The notes beneath the pieces were generated by a model, which was not told the DNA's origin, did no database searches, and was given only the letters and a program-made list of their open reading frames with translations. Source: Chondrosia reniformis (taxonomy: Eukaryota > Porifera > Demospongiae > Chondrillida > Chondrillidae). From it: DNA of 64,000 bases. Of this stretch, positions 23,201-35,009 are shown in pieces. Location of the stretch: contig OX359195.1 in NCBI GenBank assembly GCA_947172415.1, positions 1,178,001-1,242,000 of the forward strand, written 5' to 3'. The position numbers and the translations under genes are program-made. The first letter of the stretch is position 1; every line of letters starts with the position of its first letter.

Positions 23201-24354
23201 AGTCTGCTTATTGAACTGTACGGTACATATCACATAAACTGGTAACATAAAGTGGGATATTTTTGAGGATAAAAATTTTTGTGAATCTTTGAAAAGGTCC
23301 TCAGAATAAATGTGATTCTTATTTCACTGTTTCTGAGAGTGAGAGCTAAAACACGTGAAACTCAAGAAAAATGGCGGAGGAATCAATTGAGGAAATTTTC
23401 ATGATTCATGATTTTGGTTTGCAAAAAAGGTGAAATATAGTCCGAGTTTGTGAAAATTTCCGCTATCACCTGATTTTAACTGCTTATGAATGTACTGACT
23501 AAACAATTATGACCAAGGATTTTCATTTTAGAAGAATCATTCTATAATAAAATAACCTTTTTTTTTCTGCATGCTTATAATAGAAATATATTTAATGTTA
23601 ATCACTACACAATTAATATTGTTGTAATGCCATGATTATAACTGTGAAGTTCATTTCTTTTCATAAAAATATTGTATACAGTAGTGATTAAAAGTGCTTA
23701 ACCATAAATCTGAGTTTTACACTAGTGTATGAAAAGTATATACACTTAGGAGGAGTAATATATTGACCACAACTTATTAACACTATACACTATAGCACTT
23801 TAATAATAAAATATTTTAAAATTGAAAAGTATCCAAGGCTATTACAAACATTAAAAGTGTAAAAGACAGCTGCAGTGTAAAAGCTAAACTAAAGATGCCA
23901 CATAGTCCAATGAAATCCTCCCATATAAGGTGGCTAGAATCTATAAGGATATTGGGAAAACAAATAGTGTCAACGTCCCAATGTACGTGTCTGAAACATG
24001 AACACTCAAATGATCCATGTTCCTCACAATACAAGGGTACATTTCAAACTATGGTCCAGGGTGATCACTTTAGAGGGATCTCTCTATACTGAAATGGACG
24101 TGTAACACTTGTAGGTGACCACTGAAGGTGCTGTGGGGTCAAGAGAAGGCAGTACGAGTCTGGACAGTGATTCAGAACCAAAGAAGAAGAAATCAAAGAA
24201 GGTCTGCTACCGAGTAGTAGTCAATAGTGTTACTTGTAAATGAATGATGCCCTACGTACTTCCTCTGCAGGTTAAAGTTAGTGTACAGGGAAGGAAAGGA
24301 AAGACCATCACATCACTCTTACAGAAGTGGTCAGGACTACATCAGAACAATTAA
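14217..24354 (+). CDS. FNBP4: FNBP4-like WW-domain protein, copy 2 (most complete)
   Basis: Exons: possible first exon 14217-14289 (weak GTTGCT donor), 14356-14579, 19372-19526, 19921-20662, 20944-21048, 21116-21249, 21728-21900, 22092-22330, 24115-24201, 24271-24354. The nine firm exons give about 646 residues in one frame; the tentative first exon also keeps the frame (671 residues). Human FNBP4 is about 1000 residues, so this is a short member. Exon 14356 encodes VGGKWQKLE, PLLGMMSGYHSDEEGE and MEDFLK, matching the N-terminal LLGAYADSDDD and FLAEID region of vertebrate FNBP4. Then come WW1, an acidic stretch, the VNDWREG helical block, WW2, the proline tract and a basic tail. Exon 22092 has a second, damaged copy at 22942-23198 within the same gene. 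No break in the main reading path. The N-terminal start is the least certain part. Confidence 0.8.
14626..14718. mobile_element. pogo/Tigger-like MITE in FNBP4 copy 2 intron 1
   Basis: Ends CAGTGGAATCTC and, inverted, CAGTAGAATCTC, flanked by TA on both sides as expected for pogo/Tc1 target sites. 93 bases, no coding. The unit 3 copy (34645-34738) is the same short form; unit 4 (52857-53030) is a longer 174-base form. Confidence 0.7.
14783..14993. mobile_element. MITE with CCATATAGCC-type inverted ends, copy 2 intron 1
   Basis: About 210 bases with terminal inverted repeats of the form TATAGCCGGAAATATTGG, a possible TA target, and T-rich TTGGTGG motifs inside. The ends match imperfectly here and perfectly over about 18 bases in the unit 3 copy. 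Confidence 0.7.
14994..17729. other. FNBP4 copy 2 intron 1, no gene seen
   Basis: Mostly shared with 35010-37077. It contains a pyrimidine-rich tract at about 15539-15580, a hammerhead-like remnant at 15625-15650, a block containing CTTGGTTGG at about 16425-16480 that recurs at 36010-36070, and a 16-bp minisatellite at 16950-17040. Open frames here are not conserved between copies. Confidence 0.6.
16950..17040. repeat. 16-bp minisatellite (GGTGGTGGATTGGAGA)
   Basis: About five diverged units; the same tract is at 53135-53218 in unit 4 and is collapsed in unit 3 (near 36540). Its length varies between duplicated units. Confidence 0.75.
17731..18175. repeat. TACTACTA 8-bp microsatellite, FNBP4 copy 2 intron 1
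   Basis: About 445 bases of the 8-bp unit with TACTGCTA and TACTACGTATA interruptions. It yields long open frames of Tyr, Thr, Ile and Leu only because an 8-bp unit lacks stops in some frames; these are not genes. Confidence 0.95.
19620..19712. repeat. TGTC/CCGT-rich simple repeat
   Basis: Run of TGTCTGTC, CCGTCCGT and similar units in the intron before the WW1 exon; shorter versions occur at about 1650-1685, 38695-38725 and 55557-55595. Confidence 0.8.
19740..19855. mobile_element. Partial copy of the foldback element found at 43503
   Basis: Carries GCCCAAACATAGAAGT, CCACTTCTGCAATGTTAG and TTCTAGATGTGCCAATCACT in the same order as 43629-43800, but lacks the left arm and internal pieces of the palindrome. 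This shows that the element is dispersed. Confidence 0.7.
19858..19930 (+). repeat. 51-bp minisatellite at the WW1-exon acceptor (copy 2)
   Basis: One complete extra unit upstream of the acceptor at 19920, so two CTGTAG/TCAAGATGAAT sites lie about 54 bases apart. Same unit as at 1719, 39046 and 55810. Confidence 0.8.
22942..23198 (+). pseudogene. Duplicated, defective proline-rich exon of FNBP4 copy 2
   Basis: Second copy of the exon at 22092-22330 with its acceptor CTGTAG and donor GTAAGT, about 0.87 kb downstream. The proline tract is one base shorter, which puts a TAG in frame after PLLPLPLP. The exon is phase 1 to 0, so adding it after the first copy would also shift the frame; it can only be skipped or used instead of the first. 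It also has an extra TS before RRLSD. Confidence 0.75.
23380..23885. other. About 505-bp intron segment shared only by FNBP4 copies 2 and 4
   Basis: Very similar to 57637-58145 and absent from the same intron of copies 1 and 3. AT-rich, no coding. Either it was inserted before these copies split, or copies 1 and 3 share a deletion. Confidence 0.65.
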
Positions 24355-24728
24355 CTTGTTATAATACTTGTGTATCTTGAATTGAACATTGAAAAATAAT
24401 ATTTCAATACATTTTGATCACGAGTCTATTGATAACATACGTATATATATGATAATGAGTTTTATTCTTTAAAGTTACTGAGCAAGGTGGACCAGTGGGA
24501 GGCCATACAAGGTATAAATAGACAACTACCTTTACATGTGACTGGTTGCTAGGAGACTGAGGGGAAATTACTAAATATCAGACGTATATATCATTTCTCT
24601 TTACAACTGACTCTCTTCTCTGGTAATTATTGATATCTTATCTTGATATACCAAATATTTGTTTCAAACAAAAGGTTAATTGAGTCACGAGTTCAAACAA
24701 AAACAGTTTTGAAGAATAACAAACTGTT

Positions 24729-27700
24729 TCACAAGTAATCATCTTCAATTGGCCCTGGAACAAAAAGAAAAGAATTACATATTCACAAGTTACATAATAT
24801 AATGTATTCCTATTAATAACACAGTCCACATGTGACACTATTTGGATTGAAATTAGTAAATCTACTGTTAACCAAACTACCTATTACATGTACAAACAGA
24901 TGATGAAAGACATTCACTTACCTAACTCAACAGTGAGTCTCAATTCCTTGTTGACTTTTCTTACATTATCAATCACTTCCTGTTTAGGAGCATATTCTTT
25001 GTATTTCTCATTCATCACCAGTTCCAACTCTCTGAGATTCTGATTGACTGCTGCTCCCTTTAGAATGCTCTCTGCAACATTCCTCCAGTCCATTTTACCC
25101 AATTCACTATTCACTTCCAACCTCTCTAGTGTAGTGTTCTCCTTGACAGCTTGTTCAACTGATGTCAAGATATCTTCTTCAGTGACATCCTGGATATTCA
25201 GTACAAGTGTATCCAGTACAATTAAATACATGCACTACAATATGAAGTGATTACCTAATCTAAAACACTCAGAGGACATAGACTGGAACAAACTAGTCAA
25301 ATAAACCTAAACCTTGTAATAAGCAGACTGGATATATCTTTAAAAAGTAGGGGAAAGTAATATTTACTAGTGATAGGCAGTCAAGTGTACCTCAGACTGG
25401 TCTGTGTCAGTACTGATGGTGAGTTCTTTCAATGAAGTGTTGTCATGTAGACATCCAATAGCATTGGCAATGTCCCTCGGTGTGATGTTGTAAGAGTTTC
25501 CTAGTGTATTATAGAGTTGACCAATTGTAACACTCTTCAATCCACTTTGTAGTAGTTGCACAAGTAATGCTCCATTTTCTGTGAGTTGAAGGAACCAATC
25601 AGATTACAGAACATTAACACATTGCAAATATATATTTAATATTAATTATATATTATTTATACATATTAATATATAATTAAATACTTATGTAATAATTTGA
25701 AATGTTGCAGAGAGAGGATATACATTGGCTACTAATCACTTGAAAGGGACACTTTACTGAACACAACCATTCTATTGAGATGACTGTATAGAGTACATGA
25801 TCCTCATAGTTGATGGAAACTATTAAGTCCATAGGTAATACATTCTGTACATAAAGTTATAAAACCTACCTTTAAAGTCATAGCTCCACAGATGAACTTG
25901 TTCCAATGAAGGATTCTGGATCATTCCCTTCAATATACTGGAGGTCAGTGTTTGATGTCTACCAACTTCCATGGTGACCTTCCTGAGTGTCCTGCACTGT
26001 CCAACTCCACATTCAACAAGATCAGTGAGACCTTCCTGTATACACCACACATAACAGAGATGTGATATACACATGGGAATACACTATACAAAAGTGTCAA
26101 CTGAAATATCCCCTCACAATTGAGTGGATATAACAATAAAATGTCTTCTGCTCAGAACAAGGTTAGCTGACATGATGTAAACATTGTGTGGATGAAATAA
26201 TTACATGGAAATGAGACAGCACTGCCAGTCTCTACATACCAGTTGATCTGAGAGAACAGTGAATGAGCAGAGCACTCTCTAATAATCAAATGGATTGGAC
26301 TGGTCAGAAGAATGACCATTTGAACTAATTTGCACCACACAAGACACATCTCTCTTCTCAATTGAACACTTTCACTGATAAACAATACAGTTATTACATA
26401 ACTTTTCTATAAGAACATTATTTGGACCAACTATGGGATAGCCATAAGACTGCTACACATTATCAATTAAACAGGAGTAACAAAGTGAACCCTCTAAATA
26501 TAAGTTAGTTATGTCCATATACTTGAGAAGCAATACTAGTCAGTAGCTTCTGCACAGCCTTTCACAGATCCTGTCTACATACACTTGGAACTCATTTCAG
26601 ATACACATACAAGGGCTATATAGCTATGAGGAGATATAGTGTTAGGTGTGTATGGGCCAGAGTGGTGAATGGGGAGAGTGAAGTGGAGAAGATAATATTC
26701 TATATATCATCATCACACTCACAGGTAATGAGGTACTGTTCAGTTCAAACTCAAACTCTTCTATTTCACTGCTTCTAAGACAGTCAAACACTTCACAACA
26801 TTGTGGCACTCCTTCCATCAACCTGAGACAAAGTGTCTTTAGTGAGCTCTTCTTCATACAACTCACAACACATGGTAGTAACTCTACACAATCAGCATCT
26901 ACAAAAAGTTACAAAACATACTATGTACAATCACACACCACCAGGTTATCAGAACTAGACCTCATATTGACAAGTTAACAAGTTATAACAACTTTACTAC
27001 AATATTCACACAAAATGTATAAAAGAGTTTATAAGAGATCAATAGACTAGAGTACTTTGATAACAATACACTTACCTGAGCATTTAGAAAAGTCAACATT
27101 TACTTTCTTCATGTTTAGTTTGTCTTTGATACCAAACAAGAACACTTTCTTCAAATTCAAACTACACCACCGACCTAATGTCACATCTTCCAGACTGGGG
27201 TGCCTCCTAACGCACTAGAGTATAAAGACGTTGATGGATCACTCAAGAATAACAATATATACAAGTGCTTATCTAAATAGAGAATTACTATACATAAAGA
27301 CATATCTCAACATTCACACTTAACACTGCACACAAGTGTCATACAGTGAGATCTCATGTGACCAGCAACCAATCACATGTAGTGACTACAGCTGATTATA
27401 GAGTTGTCCCATAGCTGCATTCACTGGTTTGTGTCACATACATGATACACTATATAGCTGGATAGAATATGAACACATTTCAGTGGAATAGAACAAATAT
27501 AAAGTGACCACTGACCAAATACAATATTCACTATTAATAGACTAAATACCTGTCCATAAAGATTAACATTCATTCAACTAAAATATTAGCTGTTCTGTAG
27601 AGAGGTTTTACTGTTCTTCTTTACACTTGTATGTATTCCACAACTCACATTGACACTGGCATCAATAGCACCACCTTCATATTCACAATTCCTCATCTCC

Positions 27701-30700
27701 ATGGTAACCAATTGTGGTAAGCTGTCAAGTAAGACCTTTAAGTCTTCATGTGTAAAGTTGACCCAGCTCAGACTAAGAGATTTCAACTGATGACAAGTAA
27801 CTACTGAGCTCATTAGCACACTTGCCTTCACCTTCTGAAGAACTACATAGCAACAAGAAAGGATATAGTTTGTGGTATCATTTAAATTTAGCAACTTCAC
27901 AACTCATGACTTGTGCAGTGAATGACATCACAAGTGACTCAGACTTGTGCAGTATGTACACACACTAGTGACTGTCACATGTGACTATATTTAGATGTAC
28001 ACTTTCAATGATATTCACAATGCTAACAAGAAGATATTACATTCCATTGACATACACAGTTGACATGACTCACAACTAAAATGCATCGCAAGGTGTTCAA
28101 GTCTCTTTGAATGAAATGAAACAATGTCAGACATCGCTGAAAAGTCATTTTCCAACTGTACAGATGTAAAATGTACCATGTATATTAAACAGTACTATAT
28201 ACTTACATAAATGTACTTTATATAAGTTTGGTAAACATTTACAAAACAATACAAAGAAAGAAGCCATAAAACTACACTTCTGGGTTGGACTGCAAACATA
28301 CCCTATCTGTTTGAAAGGTCAGTTTATTTAGTGAACTTTGCAACAGTAGAAAGTCTTGAAGTAGAACAGACTCTAGTCTGAATGAGTAAGCTATAGTAGG
28401 AAAGTAATGAGTGTCATCAGTCAAGTTGAATATTCACACTTCAAAGATAATCACAAGCTTAAGGTATTAGGAGCAATCAATACACACTGGACTGGATCTA
28501 TAAATTTGTAACTTCTTCTATATATAACATGTCAACAGTCTACAAAAGTGTTTTATTCACACATCTCAACTTACAATATCAACTCACCTTTAATTGTCAC
28601 TTCTTCCAAGTATGTCACCTTTCCAGATATTTGCTGAATAAAGGAATCAAAATCAGATGTATCAATTGGAATCCAAACTGAAAGTCGTTTGATGTGTCTG
28701 CTGATGGTCATCAGGTAAGCTAAACTGTTGAGCTGATGGAGACTGAGACAATAAATGTCAGTATCACTGCAATACTCCATGACCCTTTGACACAGCTCTT
28801 CATTTCTGCTCTCTGCTACTGCTGTAGCAATCTCAGGGAAAGGGGTCCCTCTAGCAAACCTGCGATCATTGGTAAACGCAAGTGGCTCAAACAAGAGGTC
28901 TCTCACAGCATCATTCTCTAGTCCTCCAATGCCGCAGAAGAAAAGGAATGGCATCTCGTAGTTGGAGTCTGATAAGACATACTTTCCTCTCTTGTTGTAC
29001 CCAAGAACAAGTCTCTCTTTCCAGAACTTTCCCTGTTCCTCAGCAGGTAACTGCTTGACTGCACAAGCTGCAAGGAACTCTTGTACTGTTCTGTGAAGAA
29101 AGTGGTACGATCCAGTGACTCCACCAAAGGCACTTCGATAAGAGATGCAGTTCATTAGACCAAAATGATCATCCTCTGACAGCTCCAGATTGTGGAAAAT
29201 GATGACATCTCTCTTCACTCCAAACAAAGCAAGTTGACTCAGTTCGATCAAACGGGGACAGAGTTGAAGGACATCCTCAAAACTGCCAATTTCCATTTCC
29301 ACTCCATTCTTCTCAAAGTGTCGCTTCACAGTGAGGCAGATGATGTTTTTAAATAGACCACTGATTGTATCGGGAGGGATATCAAGGACATCATTGACAT
29401 AACATGTCATCAGCAGGATCAGAGGGATGAAGCACATGGCTTTGATTCGAGGCAGGGTAGAGTTCAGCCTTACTAGTAAAGCATCAGCTACAGAACTAGA
29501 TGACTCTCCGTAGTACTTTCTTATGAACTGCTCAATCTCTTTCTCTCCAAATCCACTCACCTCGATGCGTCTGTCTATTTTGTCGTGTAGAGGGGCTGAT
29601 GCTCGTGGTCGGGATGTGATGATGAACGATGACTGGGGGAGGGTCTTGCCATTTATAATGTCTGCAACTAGAGATTTCTTTTGTAGCTCTTCAGGGAACT
29701 CATCGTAGCCATCCATGATGAACAGTGTGTCCTTTCCCTTGTTGGCTGTGATGAACCGACTCAAAGTGGACACATCTTCTTCATCAAGACTTGCATCACT
29801 GGTACAGCTACGAACTAGGTCCTCTACACTCAGTGTGGTATCGGAAGGGAGACCTCGGAGTACTACGCGAATGACTAGCTTGTATTCACTGGCAAATGTA
29901 CCCTCAGCAAACTGGTAGCACAGCTGTTTGGTCAGAGTGGACTTGCCTATACCAGGCTCTCCTTCCAGCAGGATGCGTTTCCTTGGAGGTCGCACAGGCT
30001 TGTACTCCAAGATCTCCTGCAGGCCAATTGGTCCACCCTTGAAAGGTTCCCTTCTGTGTGATGTGGAAGAGGCAAGTTTCACAGCTGCAGCATCTTCTGC
30101 TCTTCTCGGTTTCAGATCAGAGGGATTGACCAAGTGAAGTCTAACAAACCCCATCTCAGCTAGTTTCAGTAGCCAGTGGTCAGCTATGACGGGACCTCTG
30201 TAGAGTGATTTGAGGCTCTGAATGGCTTTCTCCTATAAAGTATATAGTATATAAAAATGCATATAATATAACAAGAAATTCTCCTGTTTTGATATTAATT
30301 ACAAGTTACAGTACATACATACCATGTGTAATATTAATTAACAGTATACGTATAGCACATGTAATACGTATATGTACTAATTACATACATGTAAACGTAC
30401 AATGTTAGAGGTCTGGTTGGTGTCTGTAGTCATTGGATCTTTGGACTGACTGGTGGATGGACCTACAAACCACATGCAGAAGAGAAATTAAAGTGATTGA
30501 GTAAATATAAAACACTAATAAAATATATATTATGAGATGAGAATGAATACTTGTGGTTTAAATTTTCGGCATAGATAATAGTAATACTAAATACATGCAC
30601 ACATACATATCTTCTAAAGATTGTAATTTGATATATAAATGACCACACCCACACCTATATCCTCACCTTGTAGAAACTGGTCAATCAGTTGAGCTAGTTC

Positions 30701-32052
30701 TTGATGTCCGTCATTTGTAGTGTCATCCTTCAGTGCTGCAGAGAGAGCTCCAAGTTTCCTTGTAGAAGGGTCTCCATCCAAGAGACTGTACAGGAACCTG
30801 TTAGCATCCTCCAACTGGGGACAAGCTTGAAGTCTCTGGAACTCTCCAACTGAAATGACATTAGCTGCTCTCAGAGAAGCACCTACTCTTTTGAAATCAC
30901 ATCTCCCAAGAAATGAAGGGACAGTCTCACTGAGGAACTCTCTAACAACACCTACATACATACATTGGTAAATAAATAAATATATTCATTGACCAGAACT
31001 TGAACATTTTAATAAGTTTTGACTGACTTGTGATGGTTGCTGCAGTTTGACTGACTTGTGGTTCTGTTTGGTCTGCAGTTTGACTGACTTGTGGTTCTGT
31101 TTGGTCTGCAGTTTGACTGACTTGTGGTTCTGTTTGGTCTGCAGTTTGACTGACTTGTGGTTCTGTTTGGTCTGCAGTTTGACTGACTTGTGGTTCTGTT
31201 TGGGATAACTCTGATGACTCACATTCTCCTAATAAAGTAAATAACATTCTATTCATTTCACTTGCACTTCTCCTTTGTACATTCTCAAATAAATATGGTG
31301 GTTAGATGATCTGGCCTATGGAGAACCAACTCAGTATATAAGATCTATATAGTGGAACTAGCTCTATACTGACACTATTCAATACAGATTAGTGATCATG
31401 GTGTAGATTAAATCCACAAGTGATTTATGTGGACATTACTATAGAACCAACTGCTAACACTATTACATCTGACACTCACCATCAATGCATTTATTGTACT
31501 TTGATTTCTTAGAAAGTGGAACAGAGTCTTCTAAACAAGTGATTAAAAAGGAAGGAAATAAAGCCCCAAACATTCTCATGGAGTAATTTGAGTTATAATT
31601 AGACTATAAAAAGACTGTTTGGTCTAACAGATTGCCAATCCTTAAATCTTTCAATCACTGGAGAGATTGTCAATTCGTATTTATACAATGCACTGAATAA
31701 AACAGTTGTGGTTTAACATATCATCCAAGAAGGTTTACTGACCTGGTAGGAACTGTTTCACTAGTTCAGCCAGTCTCCTGTGACCTCTGTGAGTAGTGTC
31801 CTTCTGTAGTGCATCACAGAGAGCCTCCAGTTTGTCACAACAAGGATCTCCTTCAAGGAGACTGTACAGGAACCTGTTAGCATCCTCCCACCTCTGATGG
31901 TCCCTCAGAGTCTCACACTCGTCAGCTGAGATAACATTAGCTGCTCTCAGGTGATCTGCCACTCTTCTCACGTCACACCACTCGAGGGCTGGATGGAGAG
32001 ACTTCTGAAGGAACTCCCTCACTTCTCTGGGAGGTATCTCTGTGGAAGTCAT
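24729..32052 (-). CDS. NLR2: CARD-CARD-NACHT-LRR receptor, complete
   Basis: Exons in transcript order: 32052-31743 (CARD-a, ATG at its 5' end), 31228-31028 (repeat linker), 30951-30667 (CARD-b), 30462-30401, 30232-28588 (NACHT), 28390-28302, 28155-28074, 27842-27649, 27214-27076, 26898-26723, 26278-26240, 26035-25870, 25578-25391, 25234-24922, 24754-24729. Total 3915 bases, 1304 residues, all phases agreeing. Walker A GEPGIGKST and Walker B LFIMDGYDEF are intact. Double CARD followed by NACHT-LRR is the NOD2-like order. The exon upstream of 32054 is not found; CARD-a has an acceptor at its 5' side, so a 5' UTR exon near 34087 is likely. The protein ends GPIEDDYL. Confidence 0.83.
28588..30232 (-). 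CDS. NLR2 NACHT exon
   Basis: 1645-base exon, nearly the same protein as the NLR1 NACHT exon; it is two codons shorter (CTSDASL in place of CTSDVGASL). Whole Walker A, Walker B and arginine-rich SRPRA motifs. The strong similarity to NLR1 contrasts with the diverged LRR exons downstream. Confidence 0.9.
30667..30951 (-). CDS. NLR2 second CARD exon (CARD-b)
   Basis: Orthologous to the single CARD exon of NLR1 and NLR3, phase 1-1, with only a few changes (TVPSFLGR for TVHSFLGR, DDTTNDGH for DDTTHDGH). Confidence 0.85.
31028..31228 (-). CDS. NLR2 repeat-linker exon (SQTADQTEPQV repeats)
   Basis: 201-base phase 1-1 exon with acceptor TTATTAG and donor GTCAGT. It is built from a 33-bp tandem repeat encoding SQTADQTEPQV, four full units plus flanking partial units. 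It sits between the two CARD exons and reads in frame with both. Each repeat carries a CAAGTCAGT donor-like site, so the linker length could also vary by splicing. Confidence 0.75.
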
Positions 32053-32054
32053 AC
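31743..32054 (-). CDS. NLR2 first CARD exon (CARD-a)
   Basis: Phase 1 exon encoding MTSTEIPPREVREFLQKSLH, then LEWCDVRRVADHLRAANVIS, ECETLRDHQRWEDANRF, LYSLLEGDP, LEALCDALQ and LAELVKQFL. It has the same helix pattern as CARD-b but is clearly diverged, so it arose by an older exon duplication. I see no counterpart in NLR1 or NLR3. Confidence 0.82.
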
Positions 32055-34086
32055 CTACAGTAAAGTTATAGTATTAAGAGGTTGTCTGGTCTGATCAAGC
32101 AGTTGTACAACAACAGTCAGTTGATGGAAATAGACAATAGGAAATTTAAATTACAAATAATGTTGAATGGATCTTAGACCTGATTGAACTAACCTTCAAC
32201 TGAACCAAAATGAGGTCTCGTCCTTACGACCAGACACACGTCAACGCTTAGTCAGGATAAAAGACGATGTCTTAGAGAGAACTAGTACAAGCGGAAGAGA
32301 TCAATTGGTATGCAAACAGTAAAGCAAAAGTTTAAATTACATAAATTTAAATTACAAATAATGTTGAATGGATCTTAGACTTGATTCAACTAACTTTAAA
32401 CTCAACCAAAAAGAGGTCTCGTCCTTGTGATCAGAGACACGTCAACACTTAGTTAACGTTCAGGTAAAAAGAAAACGACGTCTTAGAGCGAAACAAGTAC
32501 AAGCGAAGAGCGTAGACCTACTTACGAGGGGCGTACTCACGGGGATTCCCCTCGGCTGACCTCAATTGGGACAGTGCGGCGGTAAGAACAGACTTTTACG
32601 GTAACTGGAACATTAGTGAAGAGTTGCGATATATGCGTTCACAGACGACAAGACGACAGTGTGTATGTACGGCGAAGGTATATAAGAACAGACGTATACA
32701 GTCACACAGTTACAGAAGAAGTTTGACTTCGATTCGGGTCTCCTACGTACTCTGATCATGAGGCTATGCTATGTAATGAAACTCTATATACGCTGGAGAA
32801 GAGATACTTGGCTACTCAATTTATATATATGTCACGTGACTTGCAATTGGAGCAGTGGTGGCTGTGAACCATGCATATAGGATGCACGAATTCTCTTCAC
32901 AATTATTGTATGTATGTACATTTCCTTTGCTTACGTATATATATACTGTATGTTTAACTGTAATACTTGTGGTTTGATTATCACATTATGTATGAAGAAG
33001 TCAAGCTAGCAAGTATACCAATTGCAATTTAGTCTTATCTTATTCATAACTTTCCATTTGCTAGAATATCAGTACCAAATGTACATCAAATTGTAGCACC
33101 CAAAATTAATGGTTAGAGATTGGTAATTTATATTCTCTATGGCTATGTAGATATATTACATATATATTATATTCTGCAATAGCAATCACTATACAAAAGA
33201 TGAAGAGAGTGTTTTAGCAAAATGTTCTGTCAGGCAAAGGTAAGGTAATATAGTTATGCATGTAGTAAGTCAGTCAAAATCAGTATCACTGAATGCCTAC
33301 AAAATGTAAGAGAATACATGTTAATTTATACATATGTATGTATGTTTTTATTAATTGCATACTATTAAAAAGGGATAACACAAAGTATACAACTACCTAA
33401 TCCCATATATACTCAATATATTATATCTATACATAAGTATAAATACACTTAATACATGTACCTATATATCAGATATGAACAGATACGTACTTCCATTAAA
33501 TTCTTAGGTGCCACTGTTAGAGACTTTTTCAATTCATTAGAACTTTCACTTGGTGTCTTGTTCAAGCTAATCTCTCTCTCAAACTGATGGGAGATGACGT
33601 ATCTCTAAAGTGCTCCGATCTGAATCTATAAAATCATTAAAACCAATAAAGAACATACATAAAGAAATATGTAAACTAGTGTGATAGAGATAATCACTTG
33701 GAGATATTACACCAACCAAGTGACTAAGTCACATCTTGGTTGGGAGACCAATGTCCTATTAAATGTGTACACATGCATACAAACGTATATAAATTATAGT
33801 GCAAAATGTTTGTCATTCTCTATGTACTTACATAGTAGAGAATATGTACATAGTAGAACATTCATTCTGTATATGTATAATAGTTCTGTATTTATATGCT
33901 CTATATGTATACAAATAGTCTTTAAGGGTTAAAGGTATAAATGTGGAAATGAGGTGGGTCTTGAGTATCGGCTTGTTCTGATAAGAGAATCGCTAGTAAT
34001 TAGTGAATGACGATTACAACTATTTTGTAGTTAGTATAAGAGGAGAAACATGAAGGAAGCATTACTATGACAATTTTAGCTTACCT
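32055..34086. promoter_or_regulatory. Head-to-head intergenic region between NLR2 and FNBP4 copy 3
   Basis: Contains a tandem duplication of about 200 bases (starting near 32140 and again near 32340, both with AATTTAAATTACAAATAATG), the GAGGTCTCGTCC block twice, the CCCTCGGCTGACCTCAA block near 32549, and TCACGTGA at 32832-32839. The MGNV exon found before NLR1 and NLR3 is not seen here. From 33000 to 33900 the sequence is AT-rich, without a supported gene. Confidence 0.5.
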
Positions 34087-34644
34087 TGTCCATGTAAGTG
34101 AAAAGTATATCCACTTTATTCTTCAAAGAGCCAGTTACTAAGCAACCGTTGATGTGGAGCTTCTGAAAGTGTGTCATTAAAATCATTATTTTTCTTATCG
34201 CCTGAGACTGTTAAGTATGTGTGTACTGGAGGGGAATGACTCTGTATAGAGCAGAATTATCTATTCAAGCACCAATGCTCGCTGCTACTTCTCTGAAGTG
34301 GAGCAGTAGTTGCTCCTTGATATTTTTACTTGTTTTTTAAAGCAATGTTTCTCTTGTACGTATCTCAACTATAGAATCGGCTGTAGGAGGAAAATGGCAA
34401 AAACTTGAAAGCCATCCTGCCAATCCACTTCTAGGAATGATGAGTGGTTACCATAGCGACGAGGAAGGGGAAGCTGTTCAAGAAGAGGTCAGTAATAGAG
34501 TGGGCGTGTCCAACAGTGATCCCTCAAATGATACGAAACAAAAGTTGGTTGGAAAATCATTAACCGCAATTGACACACAAATGGAAGACTTTTTGAAGGT
34601 ACTGTATTATACTCTAGTGTTGTTTGTACTCATAGCAATATATA

Positions 34645-34738
34645 CAGTGGAATCTCATTATAGTGAAGCTAAACGGGGAACAAATTAAGTTCCTTATATT
34701 GAATATTCACTATTATTGAATGAATTGAGATTCTACTG
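34645..34738. mobile_element. pogo/Tigger-like MITE, FNBP4 copy 3 intron 1
   Basis: Same short form as at 14626, at the same place in the intron, so it was present before the units were duplicated. Confidence 0.7.
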
Positions 34739-34804
34739 TATGCAAACAATGATTTTGCATTATTATATTTGCAAATAGTTACAAGTATGTTACTAAATAT
34801 AACA

Positions 34805-35009
34805 CCATATAGCCGGAAATATTGGTGGGAAGAATATTTGGCGATTTTAGACAGATTTAAATATTGGTGGTTTTAATTTTGGTGGTTACCAACGTTACAA
34901 TGGATAACGTCACTATGATGCAATAATATTGGTTGATCACAATTTGGAAATTCATGTGAAAATCACCAAATCGTTAAAATAAATTCCGCCTATATTTCCG
35001 GCTATATGG
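34805..35009. mobile_element. MITE with perfect CCATATAGCCGGAAATAT inverted ends
   Basis: The left end and the inverted right end match over about 18 bases. Non-coding, about 205 bases, at the same place as 14783. No transposase seen, so the family is not assigned. Confidence 0.75.

Noticed and set aside
33490-33600. Possible NLR2 first exon on the - strand ending AATTTAATGGAA before GTACGT
   Set aside because: Stops interrupt the frame that would join the CARD-a exon, and no equivalent block was found before NLR1 or NLR3.
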